Position numbers and translations under genes: made by a program
DNA from: Oceaniglobus indicus
GTDB taxonomy: Bacteria > Pseudomonadota > Alphaproteobacteria > Rhodobacterales > Rhodobacteraceae
Direction of reading: 5' to 3'
Assembly (NCBI RefSeq): GCF_002751875.1
Contig: NZ_NMZM01000001.1
Span: 372,001-436,000 of the forward strand
Length of the DNA stretch: 64,000 nucleotides
Notes under the pieces: generated by a model
Told to the model about the DNA's origin: nothing
The model's database searches: none
What the model saw: only the letters and a program-made list of their open reading frames with translations
Part shown: piece after piece, positions 26,934-36,491 of the stretch
Position numbering within the stretch: position 1 is the stretch's first letter
Layout: the number at the start of each line of letters is the position of its first letter

Positions 26934-27518
26934 TCAGGTTCCGATCTTGTGATACAGCTTGACGCGCGAATTCATCGGCACCCGTGCATAAAGATCAGCG
27001 GCCTGGTCGTTGACCAACCGCGCACAGCCGTTGGACACGGCCCGCCCGATCGTGTTCGGCAGATGCGTGCCGTGGATCCGCAGGAAGGTGTCGCCGATGC
27101 CCGGCTTGAACAGATACAGCGCCCGTGCGCCCAGCGGGTTGGTCAGACCACCGGCAAGCCCGTCCTTGTATTTCGCATAGGAACCCGGATCGCGCTTGAT
27201 CATGTCGGGGGTCGGCGTCCAGCTTGGAAACTCCTTTTTCGCGCCGACATAGAATTCGCCGGGCTCGTACAGCCCGGGCCGGCCGATGCCGACCGTATAA
27301 CGGATCGCCTGCCGGTCGGGCAGCGTCCAGTAAAGCGCGAATTCATCGGGCAGCACGTGGATTTCATTTGGCGCAAGATCGACCCGAAGGGTCACGTAAC
27401 GCGGTTTGAACTTCTCGGGGACGTCATAGGTGGGAATGCGCGGCGCGGCGGCCAGTGGCGTGGCACCCAGAAGCCCCAGGGCAGCACCCGTTTGCAGCAT
27501 TGTCCTGCGGTTCATCAT
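26934..27518 (-). CDS. L,D-transpeptidase (YkuD family) with Tat signal
   Basis: A 194-residue periplasmic YkuD-domain enzyme, which forms 3-3 crosslinks in peptidoglycan or attaches proteins to it. The N-terminus MMNRRTMLQTGAALGLLGAT is a twin-arginine signal. The catalytic site is complete: LRIHGTHLPNTIGRAVSNGC with His, Ser, Gly, Cys and the following Ala-Arg. The segment LTNPLGARALYLFKPG is typical. It precedes the TPP-enzyme gene by 48 bases in the same direction, without clear functional relation. The two adjacent ATG codons leave the start uncertain by one residue. Confidence 0.95.
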   Translation of the reverse strand: MMNRRTMLQTGAALGLLGATPLAAAPRIPTYDVPEKFKPRYVTLRVDLAPNEIHVLPDEFALYWTLPDRQAIRYTVGIGRPGLYEPGEFYVGAKKEFPSWTPTPDMIKRDPGSYAKYKDGLAGGLTNPLGARALYLFKPGIGDTFLRIHGTHLPNTIGRAVSNGCARLVNDQAADLYARVPMNSRVKLYHKIGT

Positions 27519-27556
27519 TACTCAAGCCTTTCTGTCATTCCGGCGCCGTCGGCAGC

Positions 27557-27586
27557 ACGACAAGCGCATCGAATCGCGTGTATAAT
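27557..27586 (+). promoter_or_regulatory. Isolated consensus promoter pointing into the TRAP gene 3' end
   Basis: ACGACA and a perfect TATAAT with an 18-base spacer on the plus strand, in the gap upstream of the L,D-transpeptidase gene. No plus-strand gene follows. A transcript from it would run antisense to the 3' end of the TRAP permease gene. A perfect -10 in DNA this GC-rich is notable but does not prove activity. Confidence 0.35.
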
Positions 27587-27677
27587 GAATGTGCGACGCG
27601 TCCTGTTCCCTGACAATAGCGTTCCGGGTGTTTTCGCGCGCCCTGTGTCCCGTCTCACGCGCTATTTACGGCACGCC

Positions 27678-29447
27678 TCAGACGATGGCGCGCGCGAACA
27701 GGCTGAACAGCCCGCCGATCAGAAACGCCCCGCGCACCCACAGCCGGCCGCGCCCGATCAACGCGAACGAGATCAGGCCGAGCCCGACAGCCAGCCGCGC
27801 AAACGCCCACAGCGCCCACAGCGGATCGGTGAACAGCGCGATCAGCTTGGGGTTGGCGATCATGCCCAGCGGGATCAGGTACAGCCCGATCCCCAGCGAC
27901 ATCGCGCAGCCCGCCACCTTCAGCCAGTTCTCATTCACCATCCCCGCGGCAATGAACACGGCGCCGCAAACCGGCGGCGTGATGGTGGACAGCAGCGCGA
28001 ACCAGAACACGAACAGATGCGCCTGAAGCGGGGCGATCCCCAATTCGATCAGCGCCGGACCCGCCACGGAAACGCAGATGACATAGGCAGCCGTGGTCGG
28101 CACTTCCATGCCCAGCAACAGACAGGCCAGCGCCGTCAGCAACAGCGACGGCCACAGCATGCCCCCCGACAGCCCGACGATGCCCGAGGTCAGCTTGACC
28201 CCCAGACCGGTGATCCCCAGCACCCCGATCACGATCGACGCGCACAGGATGATGGCGCCGATCATCGCGACCTGACGGCCGGCCTCGACCACGGCACGGG
28301 CCAATCGATGGCCGCCCTGACGCAGATTGAACGACGGCGCCGCATCGAAGAACAACAGGACCGCGCCCGCCAGCACCGCCAGCGCCGCTGCGTATTGTGG
28401 CGTGAAGGCGGCGGCGAACATGCCCCACATCAGCAAGGTAAAGGGGATCAGGAAAAACCCCGAGGTGACCAGAACCGCCCGCCGGTCGGGGCGTTGATCG
28501 ACCGGCACGCCCTTCAGCTCGTATCGCTGGGAATAGGCGTCAATCCCGACCCACACCGCCAGGAAATACAGGATCGCGGGCAACAGCGCGGCGCCCATGA
28601 TCTCGACATAGGGCACCCCCGTCAGCTCGACCATCACGAAGGCGCCCGCACCCATCAGCGGCGGCATGATCTGGCCGCCCGACGACGCCACCGCCTCGAC
28701 CGCGCCGGCCAGCTTTCTCGGGTATCCCAGTTTCGTCATGGCCGGCAAGGTGATCGCCCCCGTCGACGCCACGTTGGCGGATGCCGACCCCGATATCGAC
28801 CCGAACAGGGCCGACGACAGAACCGCGACCTTCGCCGCGCCGCCGGTCAGACGACCGGCCGCGGCCGAGGCGACGTTCATGAACCCCTGCCCGGCCTCGC
28901 CGGCGTTCAGGACCGCGCCGAAGATCACGAACACCGACACGACGCCGACGGAAACGCCGGTCAGCGATCCCCAGATGCCGCCTTCGGCGATGGTCAATGT
29001 GCCCAGAAAACTGCGCAGCGGTGTCCCGGCATGGCCGAACTGGCCCGGAATATGCTGGCCGAACAGCCCGTAGAGCAGCGCCGCCAGCGCCACCAGCGGC
29101 AATGGCCAGCCGATCGCCCGGCGCGCCGCTTCAAGCGTGACGGCCAGCAACAGGAACGCCAACGCCACCTGCCCGGGGCTTTCGAGAAATCCGTACTGGT
29201 TGCGCAGCATGTCGACATTCAGGGCCACCCAAAGACAGGCGCCCACCCCGGCCACGGTCAGGACCGCGCCCGAGATCAGCCCCCAGCGACCGCGCGGCGC
29301 GAACAGGAACACGAAGGGCAACACCAGCGCCATGTGCAGCGGGCGCGCGACGAGGTTCGGGACAAGGCCGGAAAAGATCAACCCGATATGAAATGCGCAA
29401 CTCAGCGCACCGAACGCCACCCAGAAGGCGCGGGACAAGGCAGGCAT
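27678..29447 (-). CDS. TRAP transporter, fused small/large permease (TAXI type)
   Basis: A 589-residue inner-membrane protein combining the 4-helix (DctQ-like) and 12-helix (DctM-like) parts of a TRAP transporter, as is usual for TAXI-type systems. It uses a sodium or proton gradient for uptake of a small organic acid. The DctM core signatures are seen: LFGSISGSASANVASTGAIT, ASSGGQIMPPLMGAGAF and, near the end, PTTAAYVICVSVAGPALIEL with STITPPVCGAVFIAAG. It is encoded 53 bases after its solute-binding protein, in the same direction. The substrate is unknown; relatives carry glutamate, 2-oxoglutarate or other dicarboxylates. Confidence 0.95.
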   Translation of the reverse strand: MPALSRAFWVAFGALSCAFHIGLIFSGLVPNLVARPLHMALVLPFVFLFAPRGRWGLISGAVLTVAGVGACLWVALNVDMLRNQYGFLESPGQVALAFLLLAVTLEAARRAIGWPLPLVALAALLYGLFGQHIPGQFGHAGTPLRSFLGTLTIAEGGIWGSLTGVSVGVVSVFVIFGAVLNAGEAGQGFMNVASAAAGRLTGGAAKVAVLSSALFGSISGSASANVASTGAITLPAMTKLGYPRKLAGAVEAVASSGGQIMPPLMGAGAFVMVELTGVPYVEIMGAALLPAILYFLAVWVGIDAYSQRYELKGVPVDQRPDRRAVLVTSGFFLIPFTLLMWGMFAAAFTPQYAAALAVLAGAVLLFFDAAPSFNLRQGGHRLARAVVEAGRQVAMIGAIILCASIVIGVLGITGLGVKLTSGIVGLSGGMLWPSLLLTALACLLLGMEVPTTAAYVICVSVAGPALIELGIAPLQAHLFVFWFALLSTITPPVCGAVFIAAGMVNENWLKVAGCAMSLGIGLYLIPLGMIANPKLIALFTDPLWALWAFARLAVGLGLISFALIGRGRLWVRGAFLIGGLFSLFARAIV

Positions 29448-29500
29448 GGGCGGTCCTCCGACAACGCCGCCGCACCGATGCAGGCGCGGCGGCGGATCGC

Positions 29501-30454
29501 TTACTTCTGGGCGTCGCTCAGCTCGATCCCGGCTTCTTCATAGTAACGCACCGCACCGGCATGGATCCGGGTCGTCACGTTTTCCAGCATGTCGGTCTTG
29601 ACGGCGGCCCACCACGGCGCGTTGTTGGCCAGGCGCTCGCGCTCCTCCCAGAACGTTTTCGTCAGGGTATAGGCGGTTTCGTCATCCATCTTGTCGGTGG
29701 TATAGGCCACGACCGGCAACGACGTGGTGGTGACATCCCCCTCCTGCCCGGCATAGGTGCCCGCGGGGATCACCAGCTTGGTGCGCTTGCTGGCCGCGAC
29801 CTGGTCGTCGGTCATCGACAGGATGGTGACGGGGGTGGAGGCCGCCGCCTCGATCACATTGGGGGCGGGATAGGAACCGGCCGTCACGAAGCCGTCGATC
29901 TGGCCGTTCTTCAGCGCCGCCACGGCGTTGGACAATTCGGAATCCGCGATCGTCACCTTGTCCGTCAGCCCGAACATCTCGAGATACTTCGCACCTTCGG
30001 TCGCCCCGAACGAGCCGGAGCCCAGAAGGATCGTGGTGCCGGCAAGACCGGCCAGATCCGTCACGCCACTGTCGGCGGACATCACGAAATGCATCGTCAG
30101 GCTGGGAATCGGAAACAGCGCACGGATGCCGTCGAACGACGTATCGCCCTTGCCCTCGAACGGGCCGGCCGCCTTCTGGGCAGCACCGACCAGGGCGGGT
30201 GGCGTGGTGAAGACGTAATCGCCGCCGCGCGCGCGCACCTCCATGACGTTCTGGACCGACCCCTGGCTTTCCTCGACCGTCACGGAAATGTCGCCACCGG
30301 TGCCCGACTTGATCGCCTCGGCGAATTCGACGCCCATCTGGTAATACGACGATCCGGTCTTGGCCGATTTATACGTGACGCGTGTCTGTGCCATGGCCGG
30401 CGCGGCCAACGCCAATGCGCAAAGCGTCAGGGCGGCGTGTCTGAAATGGATCAT
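29501..30454 (-). CDS. TAXI family TRAP transporter solute-binding protein
   Basis: A 317-residue periplasmic binding protein with a signal peptide (MIHFRHAALTLCALALAAPA, cleaved after AMA). It belongs to the TAXI group: KTGSSYYQMGVEFAEAIK near the mature N-terminus, GSGSFGATEGAKYLEMFG in the middle, and DGFVTAGSYPAPNVIEAA later. It delivers its ligand to the fused permease encoded directly downstream. Divergent from the DsbA-like gene, with about 218 bases of shared upstream DNA. The ligand cannot be inferred. Confidence 0.95.
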   Translation of the reverse strand: MIHFRHAALTLCALALAAPAMAQTRVTYKSAKTGSSYYQMGVEFAEAIKSGTGGDISVTVEESQGSVQNVMEVRARGGDYVFTTPPALVGAAQKAAGPFEGKGDTSFDGIRALFPIPSLTMHFVMSADSGVTDLAGLAGTTILLGSGSFGATEGAKYLEMFGLTDKVTIADSELSNAVAALKNGQIDGFVTAGSYPAPNVIEAAASTPVTILSMTDDQVAASKRTKLVIPAGTYAGQEGDVTTTSLPVVAYTTDKMDDETAYTLTKTFWEERERLANNAPWWAAVKTDMLENVTTRIHAGAVRYYEEAGIELSDAQK

Positions 30455-30672
30455 GGTATCCTCTCCCGTGGTTGTCGATCAGGCGGCACTCGCGGCCGAT
30501 GGCACCCATAGAGCGGCCCACCGCCCGGGACACAAGTGCAAATGCCCGGCGAAACAGCACCCACAAACAATCCCGCGTGAGAATGCGCCCGCCGCACTTG
30601 CACTCGGACGCGGCTCTGCCATTGTGCGCGCCGACCCGGGCCTGTGTCCCGCCCCCCTTGCCGGAGCCCCTG

Positions 30673-31422
30673 ATGAGCCGTCTTTCCCTGTCCGCCTTCG
30701 CCCTTGCCCTCGGCCTTGCAACACCGGTCCTGTCCGAGGGATTGACCGACATGACTCCGGCCGAACGCGCCGCCTTCGGCACCGAGGTGCGCGCCTATCT
30801 GCTGGAGAATCCCCAGGTCCTGATGGAAGCCATCGCCGTGCTGGAACAACGCCAGGCGAACGAACAGGCCGTCGGCGACGCCCAGCTTCTGGAAGACAAC
30901 GCCGACGCCCTGTTCAACGACGGCCACTCCTATGTCGCGGGCAACCCCGAGGGCGATGTGACCATGGTCGAATTCATCGACTACCGCTGCGGATACTGCC
31001 GCAAGGCGCATCCCGAAGTCGCCGAACTTCTGGCGCGCGATGGCAATATCCGACTGATCGTAAAGGAATTTCCCATCCTCGGCGACGAATCGGTGCTGGC
31101 GTCGCGGTTCGCCCTGTCGGTCAAGAAGGTCGCGGGCGATGCCGCCTACGGCACCATCTATGACGCGCTGATGAACCTGCGCGCCGATGTCACCGAAGCC
31201 TCGCTGCGCGCCCTGGCCGAAGACAGCGATCTGGACGGCGACGCCATCATGGCCGGCATGGACGACCCCGAGATCGACCGCATCATCGCCGCAAACCGCG
31301 CCCTGGGCCAGACACTGCGCATCAACGGCACGCCCAGCTTCGTCTTCGGCGACCAGATGGTGCGTGGCTATGTGCCGCTCGACACCATGGAACAACTGGT
31401 GGCCGCGCAACGCGACGAGTGA
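30673..31422 (+). CDS. DsbA-family periplasmic thiol-disulfide oxidoreductase
   Basis: A 249-residue exported thioredoxin-fold protein. The signal peptide is MSRLSLSAFALALGLATPVL. An N-terminal helical region (EVRAYLLENPQVLMEAIAVL, like the ScsC/Com1 extension that mediates oligomerisation) is followed by the DsbA domain. The active site is C106-G-Y-C109, with the cis-proline in NGTPSFVFG near the C-terminus. It may act as a disulfide isomerase or oxidase in the periplasm. The start was placed at the signal peptide with GGAG upstream; the longer frame is a GC-rich artefact. Confidence 0.92.
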   Translation: MSRLSLSAFALALGLATPVLSEGLTDMTPAERAAFGTEVRAYLLENPQVLMEAIAVLEQRQANEQAVGDAQLLEDNADALFNDGHSYVAGNPEGDVTMVEFIDYRCGYCRKAHPEVAELLARDGNIRLIVKEFPILGDESVLASRFALSVKKVAGDAAYGTIYDALMNLRADVTEASLRALAEDSDLDGDAIMAGMDDPEIDRIIAANRALGQTLRINGTPSFVFGDQMVRGYVPLDTMEQLVAAQRDE

Positions 31423-31467
31423 GGCGCGCCCCTTCCGGCGGCGCGTTTACCGCCGGGTTCGGGTTTT

Positions 31468-31489
31468 GAGTATTTGGAGCAAGAAAAAG
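31468..31489 (+). repeat. Partial intergenic repeat after dsbA-like gene
   Basis: GAGTATTTGGAGCAAGAAAA resembles the GAGTATTT core and A-rich tail of the repeat, without the left hairpin arm. It faces full copy 3 in inverted orientation across about 11 bases, in the gap between the convergent dsbA-like and ispG genes. Confidence 0.5.
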
Positions 31490-31500
31490 CAACGCCGGTT

Positions 31501-31532
31501 TTCTTACCGACCGAAATACTCCCGCCGGAGGC
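31501..31532 (-). repeat. Intergenic hairpin repeat, copy 3
   Basis: On the minus strand: CCTCC-GGCG-GGAGTATTT followed by CGGTCGGTAAGAA, nearly identical to copies 1 and 2. It lies 32 bases downstream of the ispG stop and forms an inverted pair with the partial copy next to it, so it probably acts at the 3' ends of both convergent transcripts. Confidence 0.8.
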
Positions 31533-31563
31533 GCCCGTCGTCACGACAGGCGCTCCGGCCTGA

Positions 31564-32697
31564 TCATTCTGCCGCGCGGTCAGCCGCGGCTGTTTCGGCT
31601 TCGATCGCCTCTGCGCGCTTTTCCACCTGTTCGACGATGTGATCGATCATCTGCGCGTTGCTCAGCTTGTGACTCTGCTTGCCGGCGAGGTAAACCATAC
31701 CCGACCCGGCACCGCCGCCGGTGAAGCCGACGTCGGTCATCAGCGCCTCGCCCGGTCCGTTCACGACACAGCCGATGATGCTGAGGCTCATCGGGGTCTT
31801 GATGTGTTCCAGCCGCTTTTCCAGAGCCTCGACCGTCTTGATGACGTCGAACCCCTGGCGCGCGCAGGACGGGCAGGAAATGATGTTCACGCCGCGGTGG
31901 CGCAGGCCCAGGGATTTCAGGATTTCGAACCCGACCTTCACCTCTTCGACCGGGTCGGCCGAGAGCGAGACGCGGATGGTGTCGCCGACCCCCATCCACA
32001 GCAGGTTGCCAAGGCCGATGGCCGATTTGATGGTGCCGCTGGTCAGCCCGCCCGCTTCGGTGATGCCCAGGTGGATCGGTGCGTCGGTGGCGTCGGCCAG
32101 CGCCTGGTAGGCGGCGGCGGCCATGAACACGTCCGACGCCTTGCACGAGATCTTGAATTCGTGAAAGTCGTTGTCCTGCAGGATGCGGATATGCTCGAGC
32201 CCGGATTCGACCATCGCATCCGGACAGGGTTCACCGTATTTTTCCAGCAGGTGACGCTCGAGCGATCCGGCATTCACGCCGATGCGGATGGAACAGGCGT
32301 TGTCGCGGGCGGCCCTGATCACCTCTTTCACGCGGCTCTCGTCGCCGATGTTGCCGGGGTTGATCCGCAGGCAGCCCACGCCCGCCTCGGCTGCCTCGAT
32401 CGCGCGTTTGTAGTGAAAGTGGATGTCCGCGACGATCGGCACCGGGCTCTCGCGCACGATCTCCTTCAGCGCCCGCGTCGCCGCCTGGTCCGGTGCCGAA
32501 ATGCGCACGATGTCGGCGCCCGCGTCGGCCGCGGCAATCACCTGGGCCAGCGTCGCCTTGACGTCGCCGCTGTCGGTGTTCGTCATCGTCTGGACGGAAA
32601 TCGGCGCGTCGCCGCCGACCGGAACCTTGCCGACCATGATCTGGCGGCTTTTGCGCCGTTGGATATTGCGCCACGGACGGATCGGATTGTGCGACAT
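31564..32697 (-). CDS. ispG: 4-hydroxy-3-methylbut-2-en-1-yl diphosphate synthase
   Basis: A 377-residue IspG (GcpE), an iron-sulfur enzyme of the methylerythritol phosphate route to isoprenoids. The N-terminal TIM-barrel starts with [20 protein letters not shown] and [10 protein letters not shown]. The C-terminal cluster ligands are in [12 protein letters not shown] and [10 protein letters not shown]. Complete and typical in length. It follows the RodZ-like gene by about 90 bases in the same direction, an arrangement also common in other proteobacteria. Confidence 0.97.
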   Translation of the reverse strand: MSHNPIRPWRNIQRRKSRQIMVGKVPVGGDAPISVQTMTNTDSGDVKATLAQVIAAADAGADIVRISAPDQAATRALKEIVRESPVPIVADIHFHYKRAIEAAEAGVGCLRINPGNIGDESRVKEVIRAARDNACSIRIGVNAGSLERHLLEKYGEPCPDAMVESGLEHIRILQDNDFHEFKISCKASDVFMAAAAYQALADATDAPIHLGITEAGGLTSGTIKSAIGLGNLLWMGVGDTIRVSLSADPVEEVKVGFEILKSLGLRHRGVNIISCPSCARQGFDVIKTVEALEKRLEHIKTPMSLSIIGCVVNGPGEALMTDVGFTGGGAGSGMVYLAGKQSHKLSNAQMIDHIVEQVEKRAEAIEAETAAADRAAE

Positions 32698-32786
32698 CTG
32701 GAAGACCTTGACTCTGTTCGGCGTGCACCCGGTGAGATAGGTCAGCCGGGGGTGCGGCGCAACGGTTCCGGCGAACGAACCCCGCG

Positions 32787-34031
32787 CTAGGGCGTCACGG
32801 GGTCGCGCGGTGCAAGCAGCGAGGCGTCAGCAACCACGGTGGCCAGATCTCCGTCATCGCTCAGGTCGGCCACCTGATACTGCTGGCGCAGGTTCTCGGC
32901 GGTCAGGTCCAGGTTCTTGGTCACCTGGCCGCTGCGACCCGCCGGGCCATAGGGATCGCCGTTCACCGCGAAATAGATCGCCCCGGATTCGCCGGTCAGC
33001 AGGGTCGCGGCCTCTTCGGTTTTCGGCAGGACGAACCGGTCGCCCTTGCTCATGATCCGTTCATAGATCACCGACCCGTCGGCCGCCTTGACCCGCACCC
33101 AAGACTCGCGCACCGCGAACATCACGACTTCGGGAACATTCTCGGCCACCACCTGGATCGCGTCTTCGTCACCGGAAGCGGCGCCGATGTTTTCGGGCAT
33201 GCCCGGCATGATGGGCGCCGTTGCGGTGGCCGTGTCGGACCGGGCGCCGGCCTGCGCCATGGCCGCCGTCGACAGGCCAGCGGGCTTCAGCGTGGCGATG
33301 GGGCCATCGCGCGCGATCATCACCGGAACATCCAAGGCCTGGGGGCGATAAAGCCGGTCAAAGCTGTCGGGTTCGCGCGGCGTGACGCCCGCGACCGCAT
33401 CGTCGCCCACCGGCAGTTTCGCGGTTGCCGCCGCCAAGGGGTCCAGCTCGGACACCACGCCGGGGGTCTGGTCGACCGGCACGAACTGAACCTTCTGCAC
33501 TTCGTTCAGCACGGCGTATCCGCCGTATCCCAGCCCACCGATCAGCGCCAGAAGCACCAGGGTCGATCCGATGGCACCGGGTTCGATCCGCGACAGCAGG
33601 CTGGGCGCCACGGGCGCGAACAAGGCCGAGTTGTCGGCGAAAGGGTCGCGGTGCCGCAGATCGCCCTGACGCGGTTCAGACCGTTTGGACGACGCGGCGG
33701 ATGACATGCCGTGGGCCGTCTCGAAATTGCCTTCGGCACAGAAGGCCTTGTAGGCCCACTCGGGGTCCAGACCCAGATAACGCGCATACGAGCGGACGTA
33801 TCCGGCGATGAAGCCCGGTGTCTCGAACGCCTGGGGATCGGCATTCTCGATGGCGGCGATATACGTCGCCTTGATCTTCAATTCACGCTGAACATCGAGA
33901 AGAGATTTTCCGAGGGTCGCGCGTTCACCGCGCATGACATCGCCGAGTCTAAGGTCGAAATCATCAAAGCCTCGGGGAGTTTCATCCTCGATCACCTGCG
34001 CCGCCCGAAACCGTCGGATCATGTCGCCCAT
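32787..34031 (-). CDS. rodZ: RodZ-like membrane protein with N-terminal helix-turn-helix
   Basis: A 414-residue protein with a cytoplasmic Cro/C1-type helix-turn-helix ([20 protein letters not shown] to [12 protein letters not shown], about residues 28-100), one membrane helix ([20 protein letters not shown], about 155-180) and a C-terminal periplasmic beta domain ([23 protein letters not shown]4115-like). This is the layout of RodZ, which links MreB filaments to the wall-synthesis machinery. The place before ispG supports the call. The start is uncertain: ATG at this position or three codons later, or an upstream GTG. No good ribosome site distinguishes them. Confidence 0.88.
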   Translation of the reverse strand: MGDMIRRFRAAQVIEDETPRGFDDFDLRLGDVMRGERATLGKSLLDVQRELKIKATYIAAIENADPQAFETPGFIAGYVRSYARYLGLDPEWAYKAFCAEGNFETAHGMSSAASSKRSEPRQGDLRHRDPFADNSALFAPVAPSLLSRIEPGAIGSTLVLLALIGGLGYGGYAVLNEVQKVQFVPVDQTPGVVSELDPLAAATAKLPVGDDAVAGVTPREPDSFDRLYRPQALDVPVMIARDGPIATLKPAGLSTAAMAQAGARSDTATATAPIMPGMPENIGAASGDEDAIQVVAENVPEVVMFAVRESWVRVKAADGSVIYERIMSKGDRFVLPKTEEAATLLTGESGAIYFAVNGDPYGPAGRSGQVTKNLDLTAENLRQQYQVADLSDDGDLATVVADASLLAPRDPVTP

Positions 34032-34354
34032 CCACTTGCCACTGCCAAACACCCCTGTCGGCCGATTCGTGCGCCGGCCTGATTTGCATTAAGTTACCAT
34101 AGGGTGCGGCGCATTGCACATGCAGAAAATGTAGTGTTTTCAAGTTCGGCGGGAATAAGCGCAAGAGGCGCACCGCCAAGTTTGCGGCGATGACGGGCGG
34201 CGCCGGACGTCTGGAACCCGGCGGCGTCAGGGATGCGGCGCAGCAGGATCACGCCGCGCCACACAACTGCGCCCTGCGACCCCGCAAGAACGGCCACACC
34301 CCTGCCAATCGCACCGAAAGAACCCTTGCCGATCAATGCGATACGCCCAAGGCT
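34032..34354. other. Intergenic region upstream of rodZ, 323 bases
   Basis: Relatively AT-richer between 34085 and 34150 (for example TTAAGTTACC and AAAATGTAGTG), so the rodZ promoter is probably here. TTGAAA followed 17 bases later by TGTGCA on the minus strand is one weak candidate. A short minus-strand frame (80 codons) exists, but it has no ribosome site or recognisable composition. I see no RNA gene. Confidence 0.5.
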
Positions 34355-34951
34355 TCAGTCGCCGACGACAACGCGGCAATCCGATGCGCCCTGGCTGCGG
34401 GCCGCGCCGCTGCACGACGTCGTCGCGGCGGCACCGGCACCTTGCCCCTTGGCGATCGACCATTCGCCGGTTGACGGCGAAATCGCCAGCGCCTTGGGGC
34501 TTCCGGCGCCGACATAGCTGTTGTTGAAACCCGCCGTTGCGTCGGCCGACAATGTCAGGGCCCGCGCTTCATAGCCCGGCGGCAGGATATGGGCCGCGAT
34601 CCGGCATTCCGCCGCGCCCGCCGTGCGCGAGGCGTTGCACGCCGCCAGCGCCGCCTGCTCGGCCGCGCCGATGCTGTGGTGGTTCGCGGACGCCTGGGCA
34701 CCGGCAATTTTCGAGCCGGTCAACGATACCGCGAAGGCACCATAGTATTTCTGGCCGCGGAACTGTTCGCCGATCGCCGCCTTCACCGTGTCCGAAAGGC
34801 CGGGCAGGTTGAACACGACGACGCGCACGCCCTTCGCCGGGAACAGGGCGGCGCGCGCTTCGGCTTCGGTGGAAATGCCCTGGGCGGTTGCGCCGCCGGA
34901 CGCCAGCACGCCGACGGCCAGCGCGGCTGTTGCTGAAATGTGGAGTCGCAT
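34355..34951 (-). CDS. Secreted protein with two DUF4189-like repeats
   Basis: A 198-residue exported protein (signal MRLHISATAALAVGVLASGG ending TAQG). The mature part has two similar units: YYGAFAVSLTGSKIAGAQAS followed by an Ala-rich helix with QAALAACNAS and AECRIAAHI, and a second with KALAISPSTGEWSIAKGQ then TTSCSGAARSQGASDCRVVV. Each has two cysteines at matching places, likely a disulfide per repeat. This recalls the DUF4189 pattern, but the match is from memory and weak. Function unknown. The start has GAGGA eight bases upstream. It is divergent from the dipeptidase gene. Confidence 0.75.
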   Translation of the reverse strand: MRLHISATAALAVGVLASGGATAQGISTEAEARAALFPAKGVRVVVFNLPGLSDTVKAAIGEQFRGQKYYGAFAVSLTGSKIAGAQASANHHSIGAAEQAALAACNASRTAGAAECRIAAHILPPGYEARALTLSADATAGFNNSYVGAGSPKALAISPSTGEWSIAKGQGAGAAATTSCSGAARSQGASDCRVVVGD

Positions 34952-35111
34952 CGCAAAATCCTCATATGGTCTTTGGCCCAAGACCTAGCGTTCCGCGCGG
35001 GGGCTGGCCAGTGCTTCGTCGCCCGTCGGCAAAGCCCCGCGTGATGTCTGGACAGCGGGGCCCGGCCTGCTAGGGTCCGCCCGAACCACCGCCATATATC
35101 AGGAGCCCCCG

Positions 35112-36488
35112 ATGAGTCTCGACGCCGTCTTGGCCCGCATCGACGCGGAACTGCCCCAGGCCACCGAACGCCTGATGGATCTTCTGCGCATTCCGTCGAT
35201 TTCGACCGATCCCGCCTTTGCCGATGATTGCCGCGCCGCCGCCGATTGGCTGGTCGCGGACCTGCAAAGCCTGGGGATCGATGCCGACAGCCGGGCGACG
35301 CCGGGCCATCCGATGGTCGTGGGACATGGCGGAGACGGTGGGCGGCACCTGTTGTTCTATGGACACTATGACGTGCAACCCGTTGATCCGCTTGAGTTGT
35401 GGGACAACGATCCGTTCGATCCCAAGGTCGAGGAGACACCGACCGGCCCGGTGATCCGGGGCCGCGGGACGGCCGACGACAAGGGCCAGTTGATGACCTT
35501 TGTCGAGGCTTGCCGCGCCTGGGTCGCCGTCCACGGAAGCCTGCCCTGCAAGCTGACGTTCCTGCTGGAGGGCGAAGAGGAATCCGGCTCGCCCTCGCTG
35601 ACGCCGTTCATGGAGCAGAACGCGGATGAGCTGCGCGCCGATATCGCGCTGATCTGCGATACCGCGATGTTCGATCCCGACACGCCCTCCATCGTCACCA
35701 TGCTGCGCGGCAACCTGACCGAAGAGCTGACGATCACCGGCGCCGACAAGGATCTGCACTCGGGCTATTACGGCGGGCCGGCGCGCAACCCGATCCACGT
35801 CTTGTCCAGCATCATCAGCGATCTGCACGACAAGGACGGGCGCATCACCCTGCCCGGCTTCTATGACGCCGTGCCCGAGATTTCGGACGAACTGCGCGCC
35901 CAATGGGACGGCCTGGGGTTCGACGCGGCCGCTTTCCTTGGCGCCGTGGGCCTGAGCGAACCGGCCGGCGAAACCGACCGCACGCCCCTGGAACAGATCT
36001 GGGCGCGCCCGACCTGCGAGGTGAACGGCATCTGGGGCGGCTATACCGGCGCGGGGTTCAAGACTGTGCTGCCGGCGCAAGCTCATGCCAAGATCAGCTT
36101 TCGTCTTGTCGGCGATCAGGATCCGCATGCGATCCGCGAGACATTCCGCACTTTCGTGAAAGACCGCCTGCCGTCCGATTGCACCGTCACCTTCAAGGGC
36201 CACGGCGCCAACCCGGCGGCGCGGATGTCGATCGACGATCCGGCCTTTGAACTGGCCCGGCGCGCGCTGTCGCCGGAATGGCCGAACGAGGCCGCGTATA
36301 TCGGGGGCGGCGGATCGATTCCCATCGCGGGACACTTCAAGTCGATCCTGGACATGGATTCGATGCTGATCGGATTTGGCCGCGACGACGACCAGATCCA
36401 TTCGCCGAACGAGAAATACCACATGGAAAGCTTCCACAAGGGCACGCGCGCCTGGGCGCGGGTTCTCGATGCGCTGAGCCGGGGTTAG
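35112..36488 (+). CDS. M20 family dipeptidase
   Basis: A 458-residue di-zinc peptidase of the M20A/M20F group (CNDP-like). Metal ligands and catalytic residues are seen: FYGHYDVQPVDPLELW (His, Asp), RGTADDKGQL (bridging Asp), LLEGEEESGSP (general base Glu and ligand Glu), ICDTAMFD and the C-terminal HSPNEKYHM. The lid domain has the KDLHSGYYGGPARNP His. It probably cleaves dipeptides or other short peptides in the cytosol. The start has AGGAG. It is followed 3 bases later by a nucleoside hydrolase gene, so both are likely in one transcript for nutrient salvage. Confidence 0.95.
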   Translation: MSLDAVLARIDAELPQATERLMDLLRIPSISTDPAFADDCRAAADWLVADLQSLGIDADSRATPGHPMVVGHGGDGGRHLLFYGHYDVQPVDPLELWDNDPFDPKVEETPTGPVIRGRGTADDKGQLMTFVEACRAWVAVHGSLPCKLTFLLEGEEESGSPSLTPFMEQNADELRADIALICDTAMFDPDTPSIVTMLRGNLTEELTITGADKDLHSGYYGGPARNPIHVLSSIISDLHDKDGRITLPGFYDAVPEISDELRAQWDGLGFDAAAFLGAVGLSEPAGETDRTPLEQIWARPTCEVNGIWGGYTGAGFKTVLPAQAHAKISFRLVGDQDPHAIRETFRTFVKDRLPSDCTVTFKGHGANPAARMSIDDPAFELARRALSPEWPNEAAYIGGGGSIPIAGHFKSILDMDSMLIGFGRDDDQIHSPNEKYHMESFHKGTRAWARVLDALSRG

Positions 36489-36491
36489 ATC

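Noticed and set aside
26949-29543. Open frame of 864 codons on the plus strand over the L,D-transpeptidase and TRAP genes
   Set aside because: Composition is dominated by Gln, Arg, His and Pro, and it crosses two real minus-strand genes. The TATAAT site upstream of part of it does not make it a gene.
34094-34336. Possible 80-codon gene on the minus strand between rodZ and the secreted-protein gene
   Set aside because: No ribosome site, no family-like sequence, and it would occupy the likely rodZ promoter region.
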